Assembly (NCBI GenBank): GCA_002170885.2
Contig: NHHR02000009.1
Location: 17,821 to 71,630, forward strand
Origin: Rhizobiales bacterium TMED168
GTDB taxonomy: Bacteria; Pseudomonadota; Alphaproteobacteria; MED-G09
Direction of reading: 5' to 3'
DNA: 53,810 nt
Part shown: positions 1 through 7,884 of the stretch, one piece after another
How the letters are laid out: every line of letters begins with the position of its first letter
Position numbering within the stretch: position 1 is the stretch's first letter
Made by a program: the position numbers and the translations under genes
The notes under the pieces: model-generated
Told to the model about the DNA's origin: nothing
Seen by the model: only the letters and a program-made list of their open reading frames with translations
Databases searched by the model: none

Positions 1-779
1 CCATAATCGATAGTTTCACCAGAGATAGTCATATTATCAGTATTCATTACTCCATGAATGAAACCAATACCCATCAACTTTGAAATTAAATTAAGTTGCG
101 ACTCACAAACAGCCTCAAAAAATTCTAAGTATTTATCTTTTCTTTGAAGAAGACTCTTGTAATGACGGTTAATTGAGTAATCGGAGAGAGCTCTTATTTT
201 TTCCAAATCTCCTGTAGTGCTTGCGTACTGAAATGTTCCTACTCTTATGTGGCTAGAGGCTACCCTTGTTAATATTCCTCCAGGCAAAACTTTCTCTCGA
301 AAGACATCATCGCCTGAAGAAACAGCTGCCAAAGCTCGAGTAGTGGGTATATTTAGAGAGTGCATTGCTTCACTTATTAGATACTCTCTTAAAACAGGCC
401 CAAGCGATGATTTTCCATCACCTCCTCGTGAAAAAATTGTTCTACCTGAACCCTTTAGCTGAATATCCCTACGCATATTATTTTTATCAATTATCTCCCC
501 AAGTAAAATAGCCCTGCCATCACCAAGCAATGGAGAAAAACCTCCAAATTGATGGCCTGAGTATGCCTGTGATAGGGGTTGAGAGCCTTTTGGTATCTCA
601 TTTCCTGAAAAAATTAATAAACCATTATCTAGTGTTAATTGTTCCCATTTAGGACCTAACTCCTTGGCAAGGGAGTCATTAAATTTTATCATTTTTGGTG
701 AAGTTGATTTTTCGGCTCTAGTAAATTCATAAAAATCTTTTAATTCTTTTGCAAAACTATTATTAAAATTTAATTCCAA
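1..779 (-). CDS. selO: Protein adenylyltransferase SelO (YdiU/UPF0061), N-terminal part, cut by window edge
   Basis: SelO is a pseudokinase-fold enzyme that transfers AMP from ATP to Ser/Thr/Tyr of target proteins, linked to redox stress. The minus-strand frame encodes the family signatures YSGHQFGGFSPLLGDGRA, QLKGSGRT, SRGGDGKSSLGPVLREYLIS and HGVMNTDNMTISGETIDYG, so the nucleotide-binding half is present. About 260 residues are seen and the C-terminal part lies beyond base 1. I chose the TTG start at 777-779 because AAAGG lies 8 nt upstream and the frame is closed by a stop just before; no ATG fits the conserved N-terminus. It follows the crotonase gene after 15 nt and is probably the last gene of the minus-strand run beginning at 3624. 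Identity is certain; targets are unknown. Confidence 0.93.
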   Translation of the reverse strand, partial: MELNFNNSFAKELKDFYEFTRAEKSTSPKMIKFNDSLAKELGPKWEQLTLDNGLLIFSGNEIPKGSQPLSQAYSGHQFGGFSPLLGDGRAILLGEIIDKNNMRRDIQLKGSGRTIFSRGGDGKSSLGPVLREYLISEAMHSLNIPTTRALAAVSSGDDVFREKVLPGGILTRVASSHIRVGTFQYASTTGDLEKIRALSDYSINRHYKSLLQRKDKYLEFFEAVCESQLNLISKLMGIGFIHGVMNTDNMTISGETIDY

Positions 780-794
780 ATTATTAACCTTTAA

Positions 795-1571
795 TTATTT
801 AAATTCAGATAAACGATCATTTGTATCTTTAATTTCTGGATATTCTTTTTCAAATTCTGCTTTCAGAGCTTCATCAATTCCAAGCCCAGTTTGTGATAAA
901 TTATATAAATCTTTAAAAGCTTTTATAGATCCTTGCGAATTTGATGATATTTCTGAAGATATCTTATTAATAAGGGCATCTAAATCACCTTTATTTTCTT
1001 CAGCTCTATTTGCTAGACCAATTTTTACCGCTTCATCTCCTAAAATAATACGAGCAGAATAAGACATTTCTTTTGCCAATCGAACTCCTATAGCTTGAGA
1101 TAAAGTTTGTGACATACCCCAAGTAGGTCTTAAACCAAATTTAGCATGAGTATCACCAAATTTTGTGTCAACTGTTGTAAAAATAAAATCACAATGAAGC
1201 GCCATTTCCAGTGCTCCTGTAAAACAAGCACCATGAACTTTGGCAATAACAGGACATCTGCTTTTTCTTATTGTACTCCAAGCAAGTTCTGCTGGCTTAT
1301 CAAAAACATCCCCAATTTTTCCAGCTATAGGATCTATGCCCTGTAATACTTTTAAATCAACTCCAGCAGAAAAAGCTCTACCCGCACCCTCAATAACAAT
1401 AACAGAAATATTTTGATCATTTTCAGTCTCTTCAATTAAGTTTCTTATACCGTCTAACATTTCAGGCCTTAAGGCATTTAAGGCATCTGGCCTATTTAAA
1501 GTTATTGTAAGTATTTGATCATTTATATTTGTTAGTAAGTAATCTGTTGGACTAAAATATTTATCACTCAT
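795..1571 (-). CDS. Enoyl-CoA hydratase/isomerase (crotonase) family protein
   Basis: A 258-residue crotonase-fold protein, the usual single-domain length. The CoA-binding and oxyanion-hole region AFSAGVDLK is at residues 67-74 and the second motif GACFTGALEMALHCD at about 114-128. By alignment with rat mitochondrial enoyl-CoA hydratase, the first catalytic Glu (E144) is retained as E122 in ALEMA. The second (E164) falls in FGDTHAKFG, where the Glu position is His142, as in a known subgroup carrying the ADTHA motif. The exact reaction is therefore uncertain: hydration of a 2-enoyl-CoA is the default, but isomerase or hydrolase activity is possible. A GAGGGA ribosome site precedes the ATG. It lies between the GNAT gene and selO in one operon. 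Confidence 0.88.
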   Translation of the reverse strand: MSDKYFSPTDYLLTNINDQILTITLNRPDALNALRPEMLDGIRNLIEETENDQNISVIVIEGAGRAFSAGVDLKVLQGIDPIAGKIGDVFDKPAELAWSTIRKSRCPVIAKVHGACFTGALEMALHCDFIFTTVDTKFGDTHAKFGLRPTWGMSQTLSQAIGVRLAKEMSYSARIILGDEAVKIGLANRAEENKGDLDALINKISSEISSNSQGSIKAFKDLYNLSQTGLGIDEALKAEFEKEYPEIKDTNDRLSEFK

Positions 1572-1581
1572 GGAAATCCCT

Positions 1582-2169
1582 CTATTTTTTTTTCTGTCTA
1601 ATCATTGGAAATGCAGCAGGAGAGTCATTAATTTGTATCCTCCCCATACATTCAAAACCATGGCGCTCATAAAGAGACATATTTCTCTCACTTGATGCCT
1701 CTAAATAGGCTTTTTCATTTTTTTCATCAATCATTTTTAGAGCTTCTTTTAAAATAAATGATCCTATACCTGAGCCTTGTTTGGATGGATCTACTGCTAT
1801 GAAAGCTAAATACCATGCATCTTTTGGATGATACTTTGAAAACTCTTCAAAAAACTTTAAGACATCTTCCAACCTATTTTCTGGAATGGATTCAAAGGTT
1901 GAACCCAGAACAGATTCATCAAATTCAAATCCAGGTGGATGCCACAAAGAGGTCCCATGAAAACTTTCTTCAGAAAAAACAATATTATTTTTAAAAGACT
2001 CTTTTGAAAACTCTTCCATCCAAATATCAAAACTTTTTAAAAAAGAGTCTGCTTCTGGAAAAACCCATCTCAATAAATCATCATTGGAAAAACCTAGCTT
2101 TAATACACTTATAACCTGGTGTTTATCTTTCTCATTAGTTCTAATTATTTTTGGTAAAATCTCTATCAT
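1582..2169 (-). CDS. GNAT family N-acetyltransferase
   Basis: A 195-residue acetyl-CoA-dependent N-acetyltransferase of unknown substrate. The central motif A is clear: an AFIAVDP beta strand followed by QGSGIGSFILKEAL, which forms the pyrophosphate-binding turn. The C-terminal LYERHGFECMGRI segment is the typical motif B. The first half is less conserved and probably binds the acceptor. The upstream gene's TGA overlaps an ATG as TGATG, so I start at that ATG (2169). A GTG one codon earlier (2172) is also in frame. The overlap indicates translational coupling to the membrane-protein gene before it. Nothing nearby identifies the acceptor. Confidence 0.85.
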   Translation of the reverse strand: MIEILPKIIRTNEKDKHQVISVLKLGFSNDDLLRWVFPEADSFLKSFDIWMEEFSKESFKNNIVFSEESFHGTSLWHPPGFEFDESVLGSTFESIPENRLEDVLKFFEEFSKYHPKDAWYLAFIAVDPSKQGSGIGSFILKEALKMIDEKNEKAYLEASSERNMSLYERHGFECMGRIQINDSPAAFPMIRQKKK

Positions 2170-2663
2170 CACTGGGCTCTATAAAATATTGTTCTAATAA
2201 AAGCTATAGAACTTTGTACCAAAAATAACATTAAACAAATAACATAAAAATTTTCTTTAGCCTTAATAAGATCAAGAATCATTAGACAAGCAATTAAAAA
2301 ATTTACAACTAGTATCCCCATTTGAATTATAAACAAGGGTAATGGAAATAAGTCTGAATATCCTTGTATCCTCAAATTAATTACTCTTTTTGGAAAGATA
2401 AAAAGTCCTACAACAGAATATAAGCATAATATCCAACTAACAATTAACCATGATGTTTCATTATTGTTACCAAAAACAGCAAATGGTATTAAAGCACAAA
2501 ACATAGCGCCAATTGAAGAATATGATAAAAGTTGAATACGAAAATTATCTGGTCCGCTAAATCCATCATTTTTTCTACTTAGACCAATTAATATTGCTGA
2601 AAATCCTAGAATACCGAGGGCTATTTCAGCAATTAGTTGTAAAGCATGAAAATTAGGATCCAT
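2169..2663 (-). CDS. Small multi-pass membrane protein of unknown function
   Basis: A 164-residue protein that I do not recognise. It is strongly hydrophobic, with about four to five predicted membrane helices: one near residues 9-27, then SSIGAMFCALIPFAVFG, WLIVSWILCLYSVVGLFIF, a pair around 105-130, and a last one near 137-155. Short charged loops (SRKNDG, FPKRVINLR) separate them. There is no signal peptide or enzyme motif. It lies 7 nt after the NmrA-like gene and overlaps the acetyltransferase start, so it is co-transcribed with both. A role in the membrane is all that can be said. Confidence 0.7.
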   Translation of the reverse strand: MDPNFHALQLIAEIALGILGFSAILIGLSRKNDGFSGPDNFRIQLLSYSSIGAMFCALIPFAVFGNNNETSWLIVSWILCLYSVVGLFIFPKRVINLRIQGYSDLFPLPLFIIQMGILVVNFLIACLMILDLIKAKENFYVICLMLFLVQSSIAFIRTIFYRAQ

Positions 2664-2670
2664 TAAAGCA

Positions 2671-3624
2671 CTAACCTGCAGTTGTATCTAGTTCTTCATC
2701 CCAATTTTGTTCGCTAATCCACTCACTAAAGGGTGTTAATTTAATAGGTATTTCTTTTAAAACCGGCTCCATATCTACTTTAAACGGCTTGTGTTCAGAA
2801 ATATTATTAAAACGATAAAAATCGCTCATACTATCAATAAAAGCTTCCCTACCCTCAGATCTTCCACCTCTATCGTCATCATCAATATCTTTATAAAAAA
2901 TATCATATAAACGATTAGAAAAATCTTTTAAATTTAATTCTTCATATCTTATTGGTCTTCCAAAATATCCGGATAAAAGATCCGCAACTCTTGGTGGAAC
3001 AAATACCTCTGGTCCGCCAATATTTATGCATCTACCCACTAAATCATCTCTATCAATTGCAGCGATCATAAATTTAGCAACATCATCAAGACAAATCCAA
3101 CTTGCCTCTAAATTGGGGTTATGAGGATAAGTGTATAAATCATTCTCTAAAATATCTTTTCTTGCCCAATTTGTTAACAAATTATCCATAAATAAAACTG
3201 GCTGAAAAGTTGTGGTTTGAACACCGCCCTGCATTAGCATATTAATCATTAACCTAACACTATCATAACCAGCCTGACCAACCTCTCCGAGTTCCTCAGG
3301 TGGACCCCAACAACATGTATTATAAATTATACGTCTTACATTTGCTCTTTTAGCAGAACTCCCAACAGTTGCAGCAAAATCTAATGCTTTATGCGACTCC
3401 TCAAAAGATGGACGGGTGTAAAAAACAGTATCAGCACCAACACAAGCATCATAAATTGAGTCTGGATCATTATAGTCTGCGCTTACAACTTCCACACCCT
3501 CAAATTTTGTCATTCTTTCAGGGTTTCTTGTAGTTGCTCTTACCTTATATCCAGCTTTTAAAAGCTGCCTTACTTGAGCTAAACCAGGTCTTCCACTTGC
3601 ACTTAATACTGTTACTAATGTCAT
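2671..3624 (-). CDS. NmrA-like NAD(P)-binding atypical SDR
   Basis: A 317-residue Rossmann-fold protein of the NmrA/NAD(P)-epimerase-like atypical SDR group. The N-terminus LVTVLSASGRPGLAQVRQLL carries the glycine turn that binds NAD(P), followed by the beta2 Arg cluster VRATTRNPERM that usually favours NADP. The acidic VVSADYNDPDS and GADTVFYTRPSFEE segments fit the adenine-binding region. The classical YxxxK pair is not evident, as in many NmrA proteins, which may be sensors or quinone reductases. A GGGAGA ribosome site lies 5 nt before the ATG. It heads the minus-strand operon and is divergent from the SnoaL-like gene. The substrate is unknown. Confidence 0.82.
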   Translation of the reverse strand: MTLVTVLSASGRPGLAQVRQLLKAGYKVRATTRNPERMTKFEGVEVVSADYNDPDSIYDACVGADTVFYTRPSFEESHKALDFAATVGSSAKRANVRRIIYNTCCWGPPEELGEVGQAGYDSVRLMINMLMQGGVQTTTFQPVLFMDNLLTNWARKDILENDLYTYPHNPNLEASWICLDDVAKFMIAAIDRDDLVGRCINIGGPEVFVPPRVADLLSGYFGRPIRYEELNLKDFSNRLYDIFYKDIDDDDRGGRSEGREAFIDSMSDFYRFNNISEHKPFKVDMEPVLKEIPIKLTPFSEWISEQNWDEELDTTAG

Positions 3625-3648
3625 TATTGTCTCCCATAAATAATTTTA

Positions 3649-3668
3649 AAGAGTTATTAAAAACTCTT
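3649..3668. repeat. Inverted repeat in leader of NmrA-like operon
   Basis: AAGAGTT and AACTCTT form a perfect 7-bp inverted repeat separated by 6 nt. It sits 24 nt upstream of the NmrA-like start codon in the 206-bp divergent intergenic region. It could be an operator half-site pair or a weak leader hairpin. No function is shown. Confidence 0.3.
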
Positions 3669-3830
3669 GTTTTATATTAAAACTATAAATAAAAAAAAGT
3701 AAACGATAGTGTAATATCTATTTATTAAAAATTAATAATTTAAAAAAATTTTTCTTTTTTAATTATAAAAACTATTTAAAATCAAATTATAAATATGATT
3801 ATATATGTATAAATTTGAAGGGGAAGAATT

Positions 3831-4247
3831 ATGAGTGATGAAAATTATGTTGCAGACAGAATAGCTCTACAGGACGTTATGCTTAAATATGCTGCTGGAG
3901 TCGATGAAAGAGATTTTGATTTATATGCGTCTTGTTTTTTAGAAGATGTTGAAATTTTAGATTTTGGTGAAGCCCCAATTAACGGAAGAAGTGACTGGGT
4001 CGAATATGTGAAAGGTGCATTAGATAATTATGGACCTACTCAGCACATGCTTGGACCTCAACTAGCAACAATAGATGGTGATAATGCTCATTGCAGAACA
4101 GATGTTCAAGCGCTTCATTATTTAAAACAGCCTGAAGGTGAAATTCTTACCCTTTGGGCAACTTACGAAACCGATATGATAAGAACTGATGATGGTTGGA
4201 AAATCTCAAGACACAGATTGGTATCAAGAGGTATTAGACAAAATTAA
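3831..4247 (+). CDS. SnoaL-like / NTF2-fold protein
   Basis: A 138-residue protein with the cone-shaped NTF2 fold pattern of the SnoaL-4 group: an N-terminal helix IALQDVMLKYAAGVDERDFDLYASCF, then FLEDVEILDFG, a central QHMLGPQLATIDGDNAHCRTDVQALH strand pair and a C-terminal WATYETDMIRTDDGWKIS-type hairpin. Such proteins are hydratases, isomerases, dehydratases or binding subunits of ring-hydroxylating enzymes. Asp near residue 25, the QH pair and the late His are candidate pocket residues. GAAGGGGAAG provides a strong ribosome site. It begins a plus-strand trio with the secreted protein 12 nt downstream and the SRPBCC gene. Confidence 0.82.
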   Translation: MSDENYVADRIALQDVMLKYAAGVDERDFDLYASCFLEDVEILDFGEAPINGRSDWVEYVKGALDNYGPTQHMLGPQLATIDGDNAHCRTDVQALHYLKQPEGEILTLWATYETDMIRTDDGWKISRHRLVSRGIRQN

Positions 4248-4259
4248 AGGAGATAAAAT

Positions 4260-4868
4260 ATGAAAAATCTATCAATTCTAAAAATAATGTTAGTGAACTT
4301 TTTATTAGTTGGATTTGTGTATGCTGGAAATTACGACCACACATTAGATGAATGGGAAATTGAAACTTATTCAAGTGCAGCGCCTGATTATATTGGTAAC
4401 TTTGCAACAATTATTGGTGGTGACGGAAAAATTATTAGAGAGGGCACTAATGGTTGGACCTGTATGGCTGCAAATGGAAGGCCCTATCCAAAAAAAGGAT
4501 GGAAAAATGCTCATGATGCAATGCCTGCATGTTCAGATAAAGAAGCAATGAAATGGATGAATGCATTTATGAATAACAAAAAACCCGAATTATCCAAAGA
4601 TGGCTGGATGTGGATGCTTCACGGAGATGTTGGCGAAGATAACTTAGTAGCGGGCGTTTTGAATAAAAAAGACTCAACTCCTGGAGAATGGATCGAGTCA
4701 GGACCACATTTAATGCTTATCCCAAAAAATATTGAGTCCCTAGATAATTGGAATACAGATTTTACTACTGGAGAGCCTTATGTGATGTTTCCTAGAACAA
4801 TATATGCTCATGTTATGATTCCCGTTGAAGGATATTATGAATATCAGAAAGAATCTCAACCAAAATAA
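4260..4868 (+). CDS. Secreted protein of unknown function
   Basis: A 202-residue protein with a signal peptide (ILKIMLVNFLLVGFVYAG, cleavage near residue 22). The mature part has a conserved-looking core: GTNGWTCMAANG, MPACSDKEAMKWMNAFM, DGWMWMLHGDVGEDN, WIESGPHLMLIPK and YAHVMIPVEGYY. I recall this core from uncharacterised proteins of marine proteobacteria, but no function is known to me. The two Cys (GWTC, PAC) could form a disulphide in the periplasm. It is rich in Trp and Met and has no catalytic signature that I can name. It follows the SnoaL-like gene by 12 nt behind an AAAGGAG ribosome site, so the two are very likely co-expressed. Confidence 0.75.
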   Translation: MKNLSILKIMLVNFLLVGFVYAGNYDHTLDEWEIETYSSAAPDYIGNFATIIGGDGKIIREGTNGWTCMAANGRPYPKKGWKNAHDAMPACSDKEAMKWMNAFMNNKKPELSKDGWMWMLHGDVGEDNLVAGVLNKKDSTPGEWIESGPHLMLIPKNIESLDNWNTDFTTGEPYVMFPRTIYAHVMIPVEGYYEYQKESQPK

Positions 4869-4914
4869 TAATAAATTTTTATTTAATTACTTATTTTAAA
4901 TACTGAGATAAAAA

Positions 4915-5400
4915 ATGGAAAATGTTGTTGTAAGCCGTATTGCCGAGATTCCTGCCGAAACTATTTGGGCTGAAATGAAACATTTTGACCGTGTTCTTAG
5001 ATGGGTACCTGGAGGAAATAAAAGTACTATATCTGTTAAAGGTATAGGTGTTGGAGCAGTAAGAGATATTAATTTAATAACTCAAGGATATGTCCAACAC
5101 GAACTCATTGCATACAGTGATGAGAATTTTTCTTTTTCCTATAAACTTAAAGATGGAAAACCAGTTGGAATGCAGGATTACGTTGTAGTTGCAAAAATTA
5201 TACCAATTAATAATAAAAGCTGTGAAATAAACTGGTCAGGTAAAGTAGTTTCTGATGAAAGGGTTGATGAAAAAGATGTAGCGAAGGCTTTAAGTGTTGC
5301 TTTAAATAATATGATTACAGGCCTTATATCTTTTATAAATGGCGAAAAACCAGTTTTTATTAATCAACCACTTGAGGATTGGCAAAAAAATAATAGTTAG
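4915..5400 (+). CDS. SRPBCC (START/Bet v1-like) family protein
   Basis: A 161-residue protein with the helix-grip pattern of polyketide cyclase/SRPBCC proteins: an N-terminal strand VVVSRIAEIPAETIWAEM, a W-containing loop FDRVLRWVPGG, a run of antiparallel strands through FSFSYKLKDGKPV, SCEINWSGKVVS, and a long C-terminal helix VAKALSVALNNMITGLISFI. These proteins bind hydrophobic ligands in a deep cavity; some act as cyclases or aromatases. It is 46 nt after the secreted protein on the same strand, so one transcript is likely. Pairing of a SnoaL-like and an SRPBCC protein suggests handling of a hydrophobic or cyclic small molecule, which is inference. Confidence 0.8.
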   Translation: MENVVVSRIAEIPAETIWAEMKHFDRVLRWVPGGNKSTISVKGIGVGAVRDINLITQGYVQHELIAYSDENFSFSYKLKDGKPVGMQDYVVVAKIIPINNKSCEINWSGKVVSDERVDEKDVAKALSVALNNMITGLISFINGEKPVFINQPLEDWQKNNS

Positions 5401-5417
5401 ATTTAAAAATTTTATAA

Positions 5418-6914
5418 CTAACAAGTATTATCATTAATAAAATTTTCAGCTTTTTTAAAAATCGTCCTCTTTCGATCAACATCCATCCTTTCTAGAGTCT
5501 TTTTCATAAATGATAGACGATGATTATTTTTAATTTTATCAAAATTTTTATCTACAAACCTCCAATATAAACCATCAACAGTATCGCACCATTCATTTTT
5601 TTTATAGTTGCTCATCTTAAGAATATAGTTAGACCCACAAATATAAGGTTTTGTAGAAAAAATTCCTCCATCTGCATAAGTTCCCATTCCATAAACATTT
5701 GGAACCATAACCCAATCAGATGAATCAACATACATTTCCATAAACCATCTATAAACTTCGTTTGGGTTAATTTCGGATAAGGTCATAATATTAGAAAGTA
5801 TCATTAATCTATTTATGTGATGAGTATAACCATAATTATGTGAAAAATTTATCGCATCATCAAGTGGAGGAATACCAGTTTTTCCAGAATACCAATTATC
5901 ATTTAATCTATTGGAAAATTTAAAAAAATTACTCTTTTGCTGTTCTTCGCCTTTTACATGATAAACTCCTCTAATAAATTCTCTCCATCCAATAATTTGT
6001 CTAATAAATCCTTCTGATGAATTTATAGGTATATCATTTAACTTTATAAATTTTAAAACCTTATTAATAAGCTCCTTAGGTGTAATTAAGCCTAAATTTA
6101 ATGAAGAGCTTAATGCACTATGAAATAAAAAATTATCATCAATTAAAATAGCATCTTCGTAAGACCCAAAATTTTTAAATTTGACTTTTAAAAATTCATC
6201 AAAACTCTTTAAAGCTTGTACTCTAGTAATGGGCATCCAAAGATGATTAATTTTTCCAGGATGGTTTGAAAAGTTATAATTTATAAATTTTGTAATCTCA
6301 TCAGAATATTTTGATTTGTTGTTAATAGGTTGTTTTGGCAAATTAATGTTTTTGGGTATTTTTTTTCTATTTTCTTCGTCAAATGACCATTTACCTCCAA
6401 GAGGTTGAAAACTCTCATTTACTAAAATATTTAGTTTTTTTCTAATGTTTTTATAAAAATTTGCATGACTTAAGGATTTTTTATCTTCTGCATATCTTTT
6501 AAAATCATCTCTAGACTCCAAAAACATTGGGGATTGATAAAAAGTAATTTCTAAATTATTTTCATTGGCAAAAAATATCATTCTTTTTTCAAAAAATTTG
6601 TCTTCAATTTCAAAAAATTTAATATGTTTAATTTTATTTTTAATTATGTATTTTTTTAGTTTTTCCTCATATGAAATTGAAAAATCATCACTATTAATTT
6701 CAGAATAAAAAACATTAAAATTATTCGCAATTAATTCATCTCTCTTTTCTCTCATTGCACATAAAAACATTAAAATTTTTAACTTATGATGTTTTTCATA
6801 TGTACATAAGTCATAATCTTCAGCCATGAAGATTTGATTTGGATTTGTTCTCTTTATTTCACTTATAGGAAATAATTGATTACCTAAAAGTACCAAAAGA
6901 TCTTTTGATTTCAT
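5418..6914 (-). CDS. Cryptochrome/photolyase family protein (DPRP type) lacking the Fe-S cysteines
   Basis: A 498-residue flavoprotein of the photolyase-related group that includes the bacterial (6-4) photolyases PhrB and CryB. The N-terminal Rossmann-like antenna domain starts with LLVLLGNQLFPIS. The C-terminal FAD domain contains EGFIRQIIGWREFIRG, YTHHINRLMILSN, SSDWVMVPNVYGM and DGLYWRFV. In Fe-S members four Cys hold a [4Fe-4S] cluster. Here the YCxxC pair is replaced by Lys and Glu in MSNYKKNEW, and the upstream Cys before the YTHHI helix is absent. One Cys (WCDT) remains near the fourth position. Similar Fe-S-free proteins exist in other marine bacteria. Probable DNA photorepair or blue-light sensing. 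It ends the minus-strand cluster that begins at 10080. Confidence 0.88.
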   Translation of the reverse strand: MKSKDLLVLLGNQLFPISEIKRTNPNQIFMAEDYDLCTYEKHHKLKILMFLCAMREKRDELIANNFNVFYSEINSDDFSISYEEKLKKYIIKNKIKHIKFFEIEDKFFEKRMIFFANENNLEITFYQSPMFLESRDDFKRYAEDKKSLSHANFYKNIRKKLNILVNESFQPLGGKWSFDEENRKKIPKNINLPKQPINNKSKYSDEITKFINYNFSNHPGKINHLWMPITRVQALKSFDEFLKVKFKNFGSYEDAILIDDNFLFHSALSSSLNLGLITPKELINKVLKFIKLNDIPINSSEGFIRQIIGWREFIRGVYHVKGEEQQKSNFFKFSNRLNDNWYSGKTGIPPLDDAINFSHNYGYTHHINRLMILSNIMTLSEINPNEVYRWFMEMYVDSSDWVMVPNVYGMGTYADGGIFSTKPYICGSNYILKMSNYKKNEWCDTVDGLYWRFVDKNFDKIKNNHRLSFMKKTLERMDVDRKRTIFKKAENFINDNTC

Positions 6915-6942
6915 GAATATACTTTCTAGTTTTTATAAAATT

Positions 6943-7884
6943 TTATTGCCAATCAATGACCATTCTTCCTCTAGTTCCACCTGCATCAAGTCTTTGATGA
7001 GCTTCAGCGACATTATCAGGTGTTACCGTATCTGCTACTCTCAATGATACTAAGCCATTATCAACCTGTTTTCGAATTGTATCTAGTTTTTTAAAATCGC
7101 AATTATATTCAGATACCCAGGTAGCACTAAAGTTAATATTTCTTTGCGGTTTTCCTATAAAATTCCTTACAGATGTAAAAGATCCATTATCCTTTAGAGC
7201 ATCTATAGCTTTTTCATTTAATAGGGCTCCATCAGCAATACCATCAACACCATCAGAAAAAATCTTTCTAACTTCTTCGACAAAGTTATTCCCTCTAGGA
7301 ATAATGTGATCAGCACCAAGTTCAGTTAATAATTTTACATCTGCAGGATTTGAGTCTGCAACTACAGTCAAGCCATCAGCTTTAGCTAATTGGATAACAT
7401 AACCACCGTAGGCACCAGGCCCTCCAGTAACAGCAATTGTCTTCCCTTTTTCTAAATTAAGTAGATCCAAAGATAAACGAGCGGTTAATCCATTCATAGG
7501 TAGTGTAGCAGCTTCAATATATGAATAACCCTCTGGTGCCTTTACAACAGCATTTTGATCTAAAACTAGTTGTTCTCGGTATGCTCCATGAAGTTTATTG
7601 GGCATAACCATAGCTATTACTTTGTCACCTTTTTTAATACCAGTTTCAACGCCATCTCCAACTTGATCTACTACACCAGCAATATCCATTCCAGGAACAC
7701 AAGGTAAGGAAAAATCTTTTATAAATTGTTTTATTAAACCACTTCTTGAAACAATATCGGTTGGATTAACAGCTGAAGCATAGTTTTTTATTCTTATTTC
7801 ACCTTTTCCAGCTGAAATCTCAGGAATGTCCATTACCTCTAAAACCTCTGGACCTCCAAAATTTTTAAATCCTACTGCTCTCAT
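6943..7884 (-). CDS. NADP-dependent oxidoreductase (MDR, quinone-reductase-like)
   Basis: A 313-residue medium-chain dehydrogenase/reductase without the catalytic zinc ligands, so of the quinone-oxidoreductase type. The N-terminal GroES-like domain shows MRAVGFKNFGGPEVLEV and PGMDIAGVVDQVGDGV. The cofactor domain has AVTGGPGAYGGYVIQLAKADG, the AxxGxxG-type turn for NAD(P)H, then VVADSNPAD. It would reduce a quinone, enone or aldehyde; the substrate is unknown. Its ATG overlaps the stop of the upstream saccharopine-dehydrogenase-like gene by 4 nt, so the two are translationally coupled. Confidence 0.86.
   Translation of the reverse strand: MRAVGFKNFGGPEVLEVMDIPEISAGKGEIRIKNYASAVNPTDIVSRSGLIKQFIKDFSLPCVPGMDIAGVVDQVGDGVETGIKKGDKVIAMVMPNKLHGAYREQLVLDQNAVVKAPEGYSYIEAATLPMNGLTARLSLDLLNLEKGKTIAVTGGPGAYGGYVIQLAKADGLTVVADSNPADVKLLTELGADHIIPRGNNFVEEVRKIFSDGVDGIADGALLNEKAIDALKDNGSFTSVRNFIGKPQRNINFSATWVSEYNCDFKKLDTIRKQVDNGLVSLRVADTVTPDNVAEAHQRLDAGGTRGRMVIDWQ

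Noticed and set aside
247..462. Plus-strand open frame of 71 codons
   Set aside because: It lies antisense to the well-conserved selO frame on the minus strand and has no ribosome site or family pattern.
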